Positions 1-49,513 of a stretch of DNA of 64,000 nt are shown here, one piece after another. This DNA is from Hippopus hippopus (taxonomy: Eukaryota > Mollusca > Bivalvia > Cardiida > Cardiidae), in contig OX328096.1 in assembly GCA_946811185.2 (NCBI GenBank), forward strand, positions 71,857,345 to 71,921,344, in the 5' to 3' direction. The notes beneath the pieces are model-generated. The model was not told the DNA's origin, made no database searches, and saw only the letters and a program-made list of their open reading frames with translations. Position 1 is the stretch's first letter, and each line of letters opens with the position of its first letter. A program made the position numbers and the translations under genes.

Positions 1-320
1 CTCCTATGATTTCTTCTTGTGTACTTTCTTGATCTACCGCTTTAAAATGTACGATGAAGCAAAAGAATGAGGGGAAAAGCTAGGGTCATAATAAGATTTA
101 TAGAACCCTTTATGAGACAAAATTTTGGAATGATACAATATTGAAAGCATATGTAGACAAGTCAAATCAGGCTCAAACAATGGAATAAGCCTTTTGTTAT
201 CAGCAATTCCTCCTTTTCCCAACTTTTCAAAAGCCTTTTACCCGAGTATTGTTAAAAAGCCTTATTGTGTGGTGATTGTCAAACAAGTGATTACGTTGAA
301 AATACTTTTATCTTTAATAG
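1..320 (+). other. SMG1 intron end with a partial MITE
   Basis: Intronic DNA upstream of the first visible SMG1 exon. Positions 201-275 match the right half of TTAA-MITE-1 (diverged CAGCATTTTCTCC arm through the GTGTGGTA end). No coding sequence is recognised. Confidence 0.5.
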
Positions 321-38055
<37,735 letters not shown>

Positions 38056-38776
38056 AGTGGACAACTTCACACATGAAGGCTTACATCTATAAAACTCGGT
38101 ACCCATAGAGGTGTCAATAATACTGACAGATGAGGTGCTGATCATCGCTGGATCACTGTAGAAAGAAGAAAGGAAAAAACCATCATAGCTATCTACAGTC
38201 TCTCGGCCCGGCCAGAGGGCTTTTATATGAGAGTTTAGCTGATGGATGGTGATAATGTTGAAGATGATGTCTACCATTGTGTTGAGTTGCTGATATTATA
38301 AACAATTTGAGGGAAAGAACTGCATATTGGAAATCAATTTTGTTATTGTTTACTATGTGTGTATGGAGAAAAACAACATTTATAATGGAAACATAAGATT
38401 GCTTGCATAAAGGAATGTTGTCATATTTTGCAGACATACTGAATTGTACTTGAAAATTTCTCAAATTTAATGCATATTTAAAAAGCTGTATTCATGTCTT
38501 TGTAAATTTTACTAATGGAATGTTGAATCATAACTATTGAATCATTACAGTTTAGATGAACAGAGTTAAGGTTGCAAGAGGGTGCTATTTACTTTCAGTG
38601 AATGAGCAATCAAAATTTGACCAATGATTTCATAGGCATGACAAGCTGCCTTCTTGTGAAGAATTTTCTGATAACTTTTTTTTTTTTTTTTTTTTTTTTC
38701 AAAGTTCTTTACTGAAAAAAAAAAAGCCAAACCTCAAGATAACTCAAGAAGACATATCTTTATGCAGTGCTCTTCC

Positions 38777-38980
38777 TTAACTCTTTACCACACAACCAAA
38801 TTTTGGACTTGTCCAATTTGAAAGCATATGCAGAAAATAATATTACTCAAATAGCAGATTTTGCCTTTGTGAGGGCAGAAAACCTTGCTGGTTACCTGCA
38901 TTTTCTTCTTTCCCACAAAGTTTTCAAAAGCCTTCCTTATTAGGGTCATTAAAACTCAAGATTGTGTGATAAAGGGTTTC
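38777..38980 (-). repeat. TTAA-MITE-1 in the probable SMG1 3' UTR
   Basis: TTAACTCTTTACCACACAACC at the left, shortened hairpin, GATAAAGGGTTTCAA at the right. If transcribed, this MITE is part of the mature mRNA. Confidence 0.7.
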
Positions 38981-39533
38981 AATAAAGGCTTGATAAAGAG
39001 TTCCAATGAAGGCTTTGAACTTTACTAGTTTTACAATGCTTAGTGATATGTAGCAGTGAAATTGAAAAAAATGACACTAGAGTATTCTGAAAGTATTTAG
39101 GACATTTTTGGCATTAAAAGCTATATCCAAAACTACTACTTTTATTTATTGATAAACTTTTCTTTGTATGGAAATTTCTCTCTAAATGCCGTTTTGTTTA
39201 CAAATGGATTACAATGATGAACCTTTGAACATAAATTTTTGACAACGAACAAGTTTTAACATCATCTTCTTAAGACTCTGAGCCCTAAAGGTAGTTTAAT
39301 TTCTTATATTCAAAACAAAGGAAAATGCAAAATGTATCTCAGTATGTCTGCAATAAGTATGACAAGTAAACAGTATTAAGAAAATGCATTTTGCACATTT
39401 ACAGGCATAGGAATAAATACGGTTAGATAAGGATGTACGTTAAAAAAGCATTTTGTGCCGTAGGATCAGACTATTGTTGCGACATGATGAACGGAATAAT
39501 ATTGTAACAAATCAGCTTTATGTTGGACTTTGA

Positions 39534-39539
39534 AATAAA
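39534..39539 (+). terminator. Candidate polyadenylation signal for SMG1
   Basis: AATAAA followed within 30 bp by a GU-rich stretch. It is about 1.48 kb after the stop codon. Inference only. Confidence 0.45.
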
Positions 39540-39953
39540 AACAGAGCTGTGTATGATTTTTGTGTGAGCTCGTTTAGAGCTCTCTCCATGTTGTCTCTAG
39601 CTGGTGAGATGTTAAATAAGTGTACATTTGTATTTATAGTACTTTACCTTCTTTTTCAATCATTTTTTTTTCTAATTTTTTTTCCACAGTTTTCTTCCTT
39701 TTTAACTGATAATATTTGTTGTATGTGTAAAGCATGTTGCAATGTTATTTACAAATTTGAGTTGTTTGCATGTTTGTGTTTTCAGGAAGAGGTAGGTTGA
39801 TACGGGAAAAATTCAGAATCTGTGAAAGTTACTATAATTCTATATGTCCTTTGATAATTACATATGCATTTGAATTTGTTGTTTTAGTTGCTATTACAGA
39901 ACATATTATGTGTATAAAAATGTACTTTGATTGTCTAGTACAGGTGACAGTTT

Positions 39954-40165
39954 AACCCTTAGAATGCTGAATGAATGAAATGGACCTTTTGTTTGAGTCA
40001 AAACAGCCCAAATACTAATATTTTAAGGTTGTTTAGGCCAGAGTATGTTACAAAGTAGTGGACAGGGTAGATCCAAGATCAGACTGCACATTCTGTGCAG
40101 TCTGATCTTGATCTACCCTGTCCACAAAAACAACTTAAATTGGTTCCAGCGCTTTAAGGGTAGAT
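39954..40165. repeat. TTAA-MITE-2, near-complete copy
   Basis: TTAACCCTTAGAATGCTGAA at the left and GCGCTTTAAGGGTA at the right. Near-perfect central palindrome at 40,064-40,126: AGATCAGACTGCACA / TGTGCAGTCTGATCT, extending to GACAGGGTAGATC / GATCTACCCTGTC. Confidence 0.82.
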
Positions 40166-40391
40166 AAATATATTCTATGTTATCATAATACATGTAATCC
40201 AGACATGGTTAATGTTTGACATTTACAATTTAGACAATTCTGTTTTTGTTTCCACCTTTTACATGGATTGATTGATAAAAACATAGAGCATCAAAAGACT
40301 GATACAATGAATGATCAATTTTGAGATTTTTATGTTCTTTAGTGAATGCAGATTGTTGCTATAAAAATGGGTTTCCACTTATATTCTTGCA

Positions 40392-41472
40392 TTAACTCTT
40401 TACCAGAAGACAAAATTTTAGACTGATCCAACTTTAAAGCTTTTACAGAGAACAAATAAAATATGGCACAAATAATGTTACATGTATTTATATCAGAAAG
40501 GGTAGAAAACAAAATGAGAAAAAGAAAATATGCTGTTTACCAGCATTTTCACCCATTCCATCAATGTTTTCACATGCTTTCAACTGCATGGTTGTTAAAA
40601 GTCAGGATTTTGTGGTAAAGGGTAAACCTTTACTAAACAGGCTTGTTTGGCTGTTTTTGGAGAAAAAGAAGAGGTAATACCATAGGTCTGCAAAAATTTT
40701 GACATTTTACAGTGTATTAAAGTGCTTGTTTCATTTAGTTGGCCTTGTATTAAGGAATAATGGAAAACATACATATGGAGAATCATGTGAAATAGTCATA
40801 TGTAGGGAATGGAAACTTATATTATCTGGTAGGTAATTAACATAATTTAAGTGAGGAGGTAACATTTGTGACATTGTTAAGCAGGAAATTGATTCTTCTT
40901 TTAGCCATTTACCAAACAATACTACAACTCCAAAGAAGGTCTTTGATATGTTGGAAAAAAATGCTTGGAACCACCATTTTCTCCTCTTCCCACAGTGTTG
41001 TCTCCCCTTCCAAAGACAGAGCCCAGTATTTGAGCTACATTTCATTCGACATTTGTAAATGCTTTCAGAATCAACAGGGTCTCAGCTTTTAGGTAAAGTA
41101 TTTGATATTTAATGATTTTGAAGTTCTTTCACTTGAAACTTGTTCTTAAAAATCCATTACCATTCATGCTTTTTTTCATGTATCGACTGTAGTGATTGTT
41201 TTTCAAAGTAGAAAAAGGAACTATTGCTTGTACAAAACCTTGGCCTTTCTTTTCCGCAATGCTTTTAAAATTATTAAAAAAATAACCTTTTTTTTTTTTT
41301 CCCCTTTCCATGGTGCCACTCATTCCAGTATCCCCTTTACCGAACAATCCAGATTTTTAACAACCTGGAAGAAGGAGAGTCTAGAAAAACATTATGGGAA
41401 AGGGAGAAAATACTGGTAACCAACATTTTCAACTGAATGTGTCTAAAATTTGGTCGTTTGGTAAAGAATTAA
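40392..41472. repeat. TTAA-MITE-1 copies plus a family E fragment
   Basis: A - copy at 40,392-40,624. A family E 5' fragment (GCTTGTTTGGCTGTTTTTGG) at 40,638-40,722. Diverged copies at 40,902-41,097 and 41,337-41,472 (end GGTAAAGAATTAA). Confidence 0.6.
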
Positions 41473-41474
41473 TG

Positions 41475-41945
41475 GCATGTTTCAAAACAGCCTGTAAGTT
41501 AATGGATTAGATATCTACCTATAACCTTTGTTCTTTGTTATACATGTATATAGGTATTCACATTTCAAGTTATTTTCCATTTGACTTTGCATCACAATAT
41601 TTTTATTGTTCAAAGATACATACATGTTGGTGTATAAGTTAGTATCTTTGTTTTCTTCATTATTTGTTAAAATTGTGCTTCATTAATGGGAGTTACTGGA
41701 GGGTTAAAAAGATTTAACATGCCACCCCTTGTGGACATATGCCAGTCATATATATGACAATTGAGAATATTGTGTAACAGAGTTCTGACCTTAGGGAGGC
41801 GTGTTTTTTGTTACTTTGATTTCAGCCTTATTGTATTTAATAATAAATATGTATGTATGATAATAGTACCTTTTCTTTGAAGCTCAGTATAATCAATTTA
41901 AAAGCATTCCTTTTTTTCCCATGGGCTAATGAAATAGAGAATATA
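41475..41945 (+). other. Intergenic stretch, nothing recognised
   Basis: AT-rich, no element ends. An AATAATAAATATG at about 41,840 is a possible minor polyadenylation signal without a clear downstream element. Confidence 0.35.
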
Positions 41946-41949
41946 CACA

Positions 41950-42229
41950 TGAGCTATGCTCTAAGAAATGGGAGTTTAATGCATCTCTGTGGTCACCAGG
42001 TGTGTTATACTGAGCGAGTGGTTACATCATCATAGACCTATTAAAACCATTTTGTCCAACAGCTGACTAGATCATTTGAAAGTATGGTCCTTGCCATGCT
42101 GGCATGCAGAAAACTTACAAATAGCAAAAATTTTGACACGTGTCAGCGTGCATGACCTGCGTGGTTTGACATGGCTCGATACTTTTTGCAGATGCATTCA
42201 ACCCCCTTTTCACAGAGCATGACTCACAT
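41950..42229. repeat. Q-family MITE, complete-looking
   Basis: Left ATGAGCTATGCTCTAAGAAA then GTTTAATGCATC; right GATGCATTCAACCCCC then TTTTCACAGAGCATGACTCA. The ends are inverted copies of each other. Confidence 0.7.
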
Positions 42230-42469
42230 TTATGAAACCCTTACAAATAACCTTGATTGGTTAGCTGGTACCAAAAGTAATTGTTGTGTGCATTTGTGTG
42301 GTTTCTACTAGCCCAATATTGTTATTGTATTCTGTAATTTGAGGGACAGTTCTAGAACTCATACTGTATGTTGTTTTTGTTTCTAATCACACTTTTTGTT
42401 TCTAATCACATTTGTCTGTTTAAATATTTTGTCTGTGACGGGGATATGTTGATAAAAGAAAATACTTTT

Positions 42470-42772
42470 TTCATATATCATAAGCTCGATTCTTTTCAAA
42501 GAAATGTGGAGATATTGTTGTAGCCATGGCGTTGTCGTTGGTGTCATTTTGCAAAAACTTTGATATTTCATAATATCTCTATTATTACGGAAGATATTTC
42601 CTTCAAACTTGGGTCAGTTGTTACCTATCAAAAGGGAAACCTATACAATAAGGCAGGTAACCATTAAAGTATTTTTGACACAGTTATGCCCCTTTTTCAC
42701 TTACAATTTTTACTGAAAAGCAAGCCACTACAGTCAAGTACTGGCACCTGCATGTGGTGCTCTTGTTTTAAG
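42470..42772 (+). mobile_element. HINE-like family E copy with the best-preserved 3' end
   Basis: AGATATTTCCTTCAAACTTG and CAGGTAACCATTAAAGTATT inside. 3' CAGTCAAGTACTGGCACC, then hairpin GCACCTGCATGTGGTGC and TCTTGTTTT. Confidence 0.72.
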
Positions 42773-42841
42773 TTTTCTCTGTAATACATGTAAGTGGATT
42801 CTTTGCTTTGATGTTGTAAAGCGCTTTATGTAGTTGGTGTA

Positions 42842-42847
42842 AATAAA
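42842..42847 (+). terminator. Alternative polyadenylation signal
   Basis: AATAAA in TGTAAATAAAGTTGATTTAG, a context typical of gene ends. It could serve a long SMG1 3' UTR. No strong GU-rich element follows. Confidence 0.35.
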
Positions 42848-42883
42848 GTTGATTTAGACACGTGCAATATTTTTTACCTTTAT

Positions 42884-43233
42884 ATGACCCATGCTCTCTG
42901 AAAAGGGGGCTTAGTGCATCTGCAAAAAATTTTGACCCATGTCAGCCTGCAGGGCTGACATGGATCGAAACTTTTTGCTCCTGGTCAATTAAGTGTATGT
43001 CAAAGGACCAGTTTACCTCATAATTCAGTTGGTTGTTACATCCTTAGAGGGCAGAATAAACCCAATAGACACTTTCAGATTTGGCAAAAGGCCCTAATAT
43101 TTGCAAGGTTGCATGTGTCCAGCTTTTGCAGCAAAGCGTACATTGTAGATGAAAGATCAAACTGCATGTTTTGTGCAGTCTGATCTTGATCTACATTGAC
43201 TGCAAAATCAACTATAGTTGTGAAAGGGGCTTT
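42884..43233. repeat. Truncated Q-family MITE followed by TTAA-MITE-2
   Basis: 42,884-43,030 starts ATGACCCATGCTCTCTGAAA and is cut where the MITE-2 copy (43,033-43,233) begins; its palindrome is AAAGATCAAACTGCATG / TGTGCAGTCTGATCTTGATC. Confidence 0.65.
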
Positions 43234-43256
43234 ACAAATTAATACAAAAGCTATCA

Positions 43257-43560
43257 TTGGGCAGAGCCTTGTAGCTTGGTAGTGTACAGGGCTTAAAATC
43301 AGGGAGTTGCGGGGTTGAATCCAGAGCTTGCCCGATTTCTTTCAGAGGCTTGATGATAGTCATTGTGACAGAAATCACATTTTTGCTCTTTTGTCAATGG
43401 ACATGTGGGAAAGCAGCAAGTGGCTTGGAAGGAATATAGTGCAATGCGCTGGGAAACAAATTTTGGGAAAGCATGAATCATGCACCAGCTACAGCGATAT
43501 AACTGAAATAATGTTGAAAACGAAGTTAAACACCATAAAACAAAAGCTAATGATAGTCGA
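43257..43560 (+). repeat. tRNA-derived SINE, nearly complete
   Basis: Head CCTTGTAGCTTGGTAGTGTA (A box) and GCGGGGTTGAATCCAGA (B box). Body GACATGTGGGAAAGCAGCAA and tail GTTAAACACCATAAAACAAA. The body is shared with 6,240-6,440. Confidence 0.7.
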
Positions 43561-43912
43561 AGGGAAATAACTCACATCTTTATAACAGGTGTTTTAAATC
43601 ATTTATCCCCCTGCTTACATTTAGACTTCACTGCAACATGCTCATGAAAATGAAATTTTCTGAGTTGAAAACATTCCATTTTCAGCCATACTGTTTAAAT
43701 CAATTATGACAGTTTACTAGTTCACTTATGCTCAGATCTGTGAAATACTGAGTGTGAGGCAATCCTCACAATTATCTTCTGGGTTTTTTTTTTCATTCCA
43801 AACTTCTTTATTGATGAAAGAATACATTTTTCAGCAATTTGGATATCTTATCAAAAACTGTTCACTGCTAATTCTATATACTTGATCTGAATGCTAGTCG
43901 TTCAGTAAAGTG

Positions 43913-44142
43913 TTAACTCTTTACCAAACAACAAAAATTTAGACTATGCCAAATTGAAAGCATTTGCAGATGACAAAAAAAAATGTGACTGAAAAATTGA
44001 AATTTGGTTTGGGAAGGGTAGAAAACATTGTGGGAAAAGGAGAAAATGCTGGTTACCAGCATTTTCTCCTTTTCCCACAATGTTTTCAAAAGGCCTCTTT
44101 CTGAGGGTCGTTAAAAGTTGGGATTGTGTGGTAAAGGGTTAA
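43913..44142 (-). repeat. TTAA-MITE-1, full-length copy
   Basis: TTAACTCTTTACCAAACAAC at the left and GGTAAAGGGTTAA at the right, intact hairpin. Good reference copy. Confidence 0.9.
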
Positions 44143-44170
44143 TGTTGAAAAAGAGATAACACTTGTAACT

Positions 44171-44171
44171 A

Positions 44172-44229
<58 letters not shown>
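44171..44229. repeat. Compound microsatellite (TC)n(AC)n
   Basis: About 9 TC units followed by about 20 AC units, ending in a short AT run. Confidence 0.95.
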
Positions 44230-44232
<3 letters not shown>

Positions 44233-44326
44233 CCCTTTATTTTGGCCACATTTGATTTCTTGTCTGCATATGCTTTAAATTTTGATTAATCTAAAACTTT
44301 CCATTAGCTAAAAGGCTAATTAAACC

Positions 44327-44990
44327 TTAACTCTTTCCCACACAAATCCTTAGAAAGAATGCCTTTTGAAAACATAGTGGGAAAAGGAGAAAATGCTGGT
44401 AACCAGCATTTTCTCCTTTTCCAAAGATGCTTTCTTCCCTATCAAAGACAGAAATCATCTTTTGAGCTACAGTAAATGTGTCGTCTGCAAATGCTTTGAA
44501 TTTGGTTGAGTTCAAAATTGACGTTTGGTAAAGAGTTATCTAACGCAACTGAATTTAAAACTGACCCCTGGAGAGAAAGGCTTTTGAAAACATAGTGTAG
44601 TTACCAGCATTTTCTCCATTTCATACGAAGTTTTTTACTCTTCCTAAAACAAATTGATTTTTTTGACTCATTCATTTTTGTCATCCACAAATGCTTTCAA
44701 TTTAAACAAGTCTCAAATTTTGACATTTCGTAACAGGTTCATGTCATTGTGGCGATTTCTGCTGTCTAATTAATTATGCCTTTACCGCACAATCCCGAAT
44801 CTTAACAACCCGAAGAGAAAGCACTTTTGAAAACATGATAGGGAAAGGAGTAACCAGCATTTTCTCCCTTTCCCACAAAGTTTTCAACCCTTTCTGTGAT
44901 AGATTTCCATACACGTATTTGTGCAGCATTTATTTGTTGTCTATAAATGCTTTCAAATGGGGAAAAAAAGTAAAATCCAAATTATCTCCC
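44327..44990 (+). repeat. Three TTAA-MITE-1 copies in series
   Basis: 44,327-44,538 (TTAACTCTTTCCCACACAAA, hairpin intact), 44,550-44,738 (half the hairpin deleted) and about 44,770 onward (hairpin reduced to GGAGTAACCAGCATTTTCTCC-like, right part decayed). Confidence 0.68.
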
Positions 44991-45004
44991 TTGCTAGATA
45001 AAAA

Positions 45005-45405
45005 CCAAGGTTACCAAATTGCAACTAGGTCCTTTTATCTGATTTCCTTTGTTTTTATCCTCGCTTTACTAGGAGATGTTGCGATTATTATAATTTGACT
45101 TGTGCTGTATATGTAAGGTCTTCATATTTGCAAATCAAATTTCACACACTTTTACCATTGAAATGCATGAAATAGATCAAATTTGTGGTTTGATAAATTT
45201 TGAAGGAGATATTTAAACCTGAACATTCCTAAATGGTGCAAAGGATATCAGGGATAAAAACCAAGTAATACCTTATTCAGGACCATAGTAATTAGTGGAG
45301 AGCTTTCAAGGGAAGTAACTTTCTTTTGTCTCCCATTGGACCTGTATTGTGAAGGGCTAAGCCATTGGGCTGACGCAGGGCCTTACTAGCCCTCTTGTCT
45401 AGTTA
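45005..45405 (+). repeat. Possible HINE-like 3' end of another family
   Basis: Ends GGGCTGACGCAGGGCC, then hairpin AGGGCCTTACTAGCCCT and CTTGTCTAG, the same arrangement as families A-E. The 5' boundary is not seen. Confidence 0.4.
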
Positions 45406-45689
45406 ATCTGATAAAGTTAGCATTTATGGTCTGATTCTTACGGAATTTTTCATTTTATATGTTATTGACAGCTCGATACCAACAGAAAATTAAGGCAATT
45501 TGACGATTCATGAAGTTGTCATTCAAAGCAAATTTTACATTTCTTGCTTTCTATATCCAACTGCAGGTAGTGGGATTGGGGATCCATGACATTTCGTCGA
45601 AAACCCGTCTTGATGAAGTGATGTTTGGCCAAAAATGATGTTTTCATGAAACGATACCTTGCCGAACGTGGTCCAATTGCAACTACAAA

Positions 45690-46205
45690 CAATTCCTTTA
45701 CAAGACGACAAAATTTTTGACATGTCAAATTTGAATGCATTAGCAGACAACTAAATAAATGTGATTTGTCTTTAAAACGTAAGAAGCATTTTTGGAGGAG
45801 GAAATGGTGGTTACCACTATTTTCTCCTTTTCCAACATTATTTTTTAAGCCTTCTTTTGAAAAATCACAAGCCTGTGGACATAGCTTCATTCTCCAAAAA
45901 GGCTAATTTACGACAGATGCTACCCTATGACTATCTTCTTTTTATGAAAACATTGCAAGAAAAAAAGAGTATTTTGTGTTTAAAATACATGAATCATTCC
46001 CTTCTCCTTAGTTCATCACCAGACATTAAAATTTCCGTCTAATCCATGACGAAAAAAACGACTGAATCTATTTTTCTTGGAAAGGTAGAAAACATCGTGT
46101 GAAGAGGAGAAAATGCTGGATTATAACATTTTCTCTTCTTCGTGCAATGTGTAAAAGGCCTTCTTTTTCGGAGTCATAGAACCTCTGGACCGTCTGGTAA
46201 TTTCT
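45690..46205. repeat. Two strongly diverged TTAA-MITE-1 remnants
   Basis: About 45,690-45,870 (GGAGGAAATGGTGGTTACCA) and 46,060-46,205 (GGAGAAAATGCTGGATTATA, end GTCTGGTAA). Confidence 0.5.
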
Positions 46206-47140
46206 TTTTTTTCCTTCAAAAGTTTTAGACATGCAAGGGCGTAAAATATCGTAAATATACGGAGATGGGTAAAATTATGAGTCACTGTCTGATTACAAAG
46301 CTGACAGATACTATCAGATACCTGTTTCTTAAAGTCAGTCATTACACCAGTTAAGAAAAGGATTGCACATAGCATATTGTAACAAAGGTAAGCGGTACTC
46401 CTTTGATTATGCAGTGTGAATCGACAACAAAAAGTTCAATTACATTTCCTATTATATTGCCATCGCTTTGTGTTCTCCAAATTTCAAAGAATTCCGCTTC
46501 GAATCAAACAAATTGATCAAAGCCCTCTTACTGGCTCTCTGCCAACTCACAGCTTAAATTCAATTTATGTTAAAAGTCTTAGAAAAAAGGTCTAAACTAA
46601 ATATTAAATAAGTCTACCGCGCATCTAACACATAGAAACACGTTTTACAGCCCGGTATAGGTTAAAAAAGATTTTAAGCTGGTAAACACATTTCAACAGC
46701 GTGCTGATTTACAGGCCATACTGGTAACGTATTAGACGAACATCAAAGGGAAAGTTCGGCAAACGTGTGTAATTTATACAGCCAGGGTATTATCTACAAA
46801 GGGAAATATTAATGATCATATCTTTTTTGTCGAAACTTGTTAAGGGAAATAAATACGAGCAAAGGATAGCACTTTCATCAAAATGATAAACTTTCTTTGA
46901 TACGACTATGAAATTCTTACTCTAATTAGGAAAAAATTAAATGTAAAGGTGAAAAAAGTTGAAAGAATCTAAACTCTCCTTACATTATGTTACTATCGGA
47001 AGTTATAACATTGCATTCTTTCTTGTAGGGGCGTTCCAGGGTGCAATCTATGAACTAGTTGTTATTTAGGATGGTAGTATTCTATATTCAGAAATCTTAA
47101 CAATAAAAAGAGAAGTTTTACCGTATATAAGTGAAAGAAT
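46206..47140 (+). other. Intergenic stretch upstream of Axin, nothing recognised
   Basis: The longest repeat-poor stretch in the window. No convincing ORF. It could hold Axin regulatory sequence. Confidence 0.4.
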
Positions 47141-47179
47141 CAGTAGATTTTCTTCGTGATATTATAGTTACAAACGCTT

Positions 47180-47320
47180 CGTAACACAATCTATCGCCCG
47201 TCGGAATGGATTCGTCCGTAGCGTTTTTCTGAATGTTGATGTTATCCAAGCGCTGATTGGCGCGGTTCATCTAAAAGGGTGTGACGTCATGCCTTAGAGG
47301 GATTGTCGGCGGCGGGCATG
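47180..47320 (+). promoter_or_regulatory. Candidate Axin promoter
   Basis: CpG-richer than its surroundings (ATCGCCCGTCGG, GCGCTGATTGGCGCGG, GTCGGCGGCGGGC). Contains an inverted CCAAT box (ATTGG, 47,256-47,260; NF-Y) and a consensus CRE (TGACGTCA, 47,282-47,289; CREB/ATF). No TATA box at a suitable distance. The location just upstream of Axin is inferred to be the promoter. Confidence 0.5.
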
Positions 47321-47531
47321 TGGCTTTGATGTTTTATTTTCAAACTTTATGGAAACTGAAACAAACTTTTTGCAGTTACTAGTTATCCTAAACTGTTTAC
47401 TTGATTAATAAGTGATTCAAACTTAATCACCTGACGGAGGTGACACCGAAAACAGGATATTTGAGTTTCAAAAGCATCTGCCCTGTGCCAGGATTTGGGG
47501 TCCCTCTAGGACATAAACAAGTTGCTCACAG
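47320..47531 (+). other. AXIN: Candidate Axin non-coding exon 1
   Basis: Downstream of the candidate promoter, with a good donor CACAG|GTAATA at 47,532. It has no in-frame start joined to Axin, so it would be 5' UTR. The start site is unknown. Confidence 0.4.
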
Positions 47532-48329
47532 GTAATATTTATGGACGAATTGTTTTTGAACGAACCAGTTAAATTTGAGTATTCTTATAGATCTGATTTG
47601 TTTTTATCTGTTTACTGGCTTTATTGTATCAGAAAATGTATGTAACATGTTTTCTCTGCAACAGCTAAATTATATTGTTTGTAAACAATGCGAAAACATG
47701 CAAAAAGTGTTTATTGTCGAGTTCCGAAGTTGCAGATTTAGATCTATCAAAATACGCCATGCTACCACCATTTTTTTTACAAGTGTCGTTTAGAACTATA
47801 AAAGCATCTTCATTTTTCCTGTCCATTGTTTGTTTAATGGATTTTAATTATCCGGCTGAATTCATTCAATTTTTGGTTGTTACAACCCGTTTGGTACCTC
47901 CCTGTATGTATATTTGAGAGTAATGGCGGCTCTCGCAATGGGACAAAATGTGACGACCTCTGGCTTATGTATAACGTGAAGGTTTTGTTATCCTTTGGCC
48001 CGAATATCACAATATATGTGCATCACGATGAAACCAGAAACTGGCGTTGGTAACATTGATTCTATTTTTTTATCCGGTTTAAATTTAATCATTTGAGTCC
48101 TGCATGAGTGCTGAAACTGAAAGCAAGGGTTGTAGAAAAATTTGATTCGCAGTGCTGTGACTAAAATAGTGGGGTAACAAGGTGAAATTTATTTTTTTCT
48201 GTTATTAAAAGTTTGAATAAAAGTGAAATTGTGATAATTTCAATGTAGTTTAGTTTAAATATGCCATTGCAATAGAAAGCAAAGAGTTAATGATTTGTTT
48301 TTAAGCGAGACGTTATCATTTTCACTCGA

Positions 48330-48532
48330 TAAATTGTTGATTTGTCCAAATTGAAATCATTAGCAGACAATTTAAGTGTAGCTCAAATGATGGAATTCGC
48401 CTTTGAAAGGGTACAAAGCATTGTGGGGAAAGGAGAAAATGCTGGATACCAGCATTTTCTCCTTTCCCCACAATGTTTTTCAAAAGTCTTTTCCCGAATT
48501 GTTAAAACTCAGGATTGTATGGTTCAGGGATA
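48330..48532 (-). repeat. TTAA-MITE-1 copy beside the Axin acceptor
   Basis: TTGTCCAAATTGAAATCATT arm, hairpin GGAGAAAATGCTGGATACC / CAGCATTTTCTCC, right end GTATGGTTCAGGG. It ends 25 bp before the acceptor AG of the Axin coding exon and is open in the Axin frame. Confidence 0.8.
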
Positions 48533-48584
48533 CACATATGTTTCTCATTGTTTTCAGGTATGTAGGCCTGTGAATGGGATAGAA

Positions 48585-49513
48585 ATGTCAAGTAAGGTGG
48601 ACCAGTTTCTGTCCGAGTCCGGTGGCAACAATTTTACAGAGACAGCACCAAGACCTCCAGTTCCTGGGGAAGAGAACGAAAAGGAAAGCAATGGGGGAAT
48701 GTCAACTAGGAGTAGTGCCAGTTCACACAAAAGCCATGTTTCGCATACTTCAGGAAGAAGTAACTCTTCCAATAAAGGAGATATTAATCCGGCAACCCCA
48801 CGCAAATCAAACATTGACAAGAACAATGTCAGCCTGTCGTGTTCGCTTCAAGGTTTTGACGATGAAATGGATGCACCATTAGGATTTGAACCAGAGGGAT
48901 CAGCCGCCAATTCCCCGCCGTTCACTGAAAACAGCACTCCGCCATGTAGTAGATGGGCTAAAAGCCTTCACATGTTGCTAGATGACCGTGATGGTGTTCA
49001 ATTATTTCGAACGTTTCTAGACCAAGAAGGTGTAGGCACTTTCTCTCTCGATTTTTGGTTCGCTTGTCAAGGTTTGAAATTGAAAGGATCTGTTGCAGAT
49101 AATACTCAAGTGATTAGAGTGATATATAAAAAGTATATAAAGAGTGATAAGTTACCATATCTTGAAAGTGAAACAAAGAAGAAAATATTGGAACATATTC
49201 AATCTGGAATAGATCTGTCAATATTCAATGCAGCACAAGCGGAGGTAGAACGCTATATGGCTAATGATGCATATCCTGCATTTTTAAAGTCGGATTTATA
49301 TGTGCAGTATTTCGCTAGGGGTGGGGAAAGTTCAAACTCAAGTAGTGGTTCAAACAGTGCACGACCAGTGTCATCAGGACCGTTGCCAACAGTGCGGGAA
49401 GACCAAGAACTTGAACAGGATGATTTTGTTCAACCATTTAATATGGGACCTCCATCTTCAAAGCAGTTTGCTCGAACACCCAACAGTGATTCACGGAGAC
49501 AAGAAGTGTTTAG
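48585..49513 (+). CDS. AXIN: Axin coding exon 1 (residues 1-309): tankyrase motif and RGS domain
   Basis: The exon begins after acceptor TTGTTTTCAG (AG 48,556-48,557), with a 27-base 5' UTR before ATG 48,585. That start (MSSKVDQFLSESGGNNFTE) places the TAPRPPVPGEE motif at residues 20-30, as in other Axins. RGS runs from about W124 (RWAKSLHMLLDDRDGVQLF, TFSLDFWFACQGLKL) to about residue 244 (YPAFLKSDLYVQYFAR). Ser-rich linkers lie at about 40-80 and 246-265. LPTVREDQELEQDDF corresponds to the vertebrate LPTLNEDEEW. Donor GTAAGC at 49,514, out phase 2. Confidence 0.95.

Larger units (their letters stand above)
38056..39560 (+). other. SMG1: Probable SMG1 3' UTR
   Basis: Non-coding, AT-rich sequence after the stop. 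It includes a T-run (38,679-38,699) and a MITE. The AATAAA at 39,534-39,539, followed by GU-rich TGTGTATGATTTTTGTGTG, is the first well-formed polyadenylation context. The true 3' end needs RNA data. Confidence 0.5.

Noticed and set aside
39549..39955. Possible small gene downstream of SMG1 (hydrophobic frames)
   Set aside because: T-rich DNA gives Phe/Leu-rich translation by composition; no conserved motif or splice partner seen.
47927..48000. ATGGCGGCTCTCGCAATGG as an alternative Axin start
   Set aside because: The context looks start-like, but the frame does not join the Axin exon through a recognisable donor, so I do not call it.
48342..48584. Axin start upstream of ATG 48,585
   Set aside because: The upstream part is MITE-1 sequence and intron before a good acceptor; the tankyrase motif spacing fits ATG 48,585.
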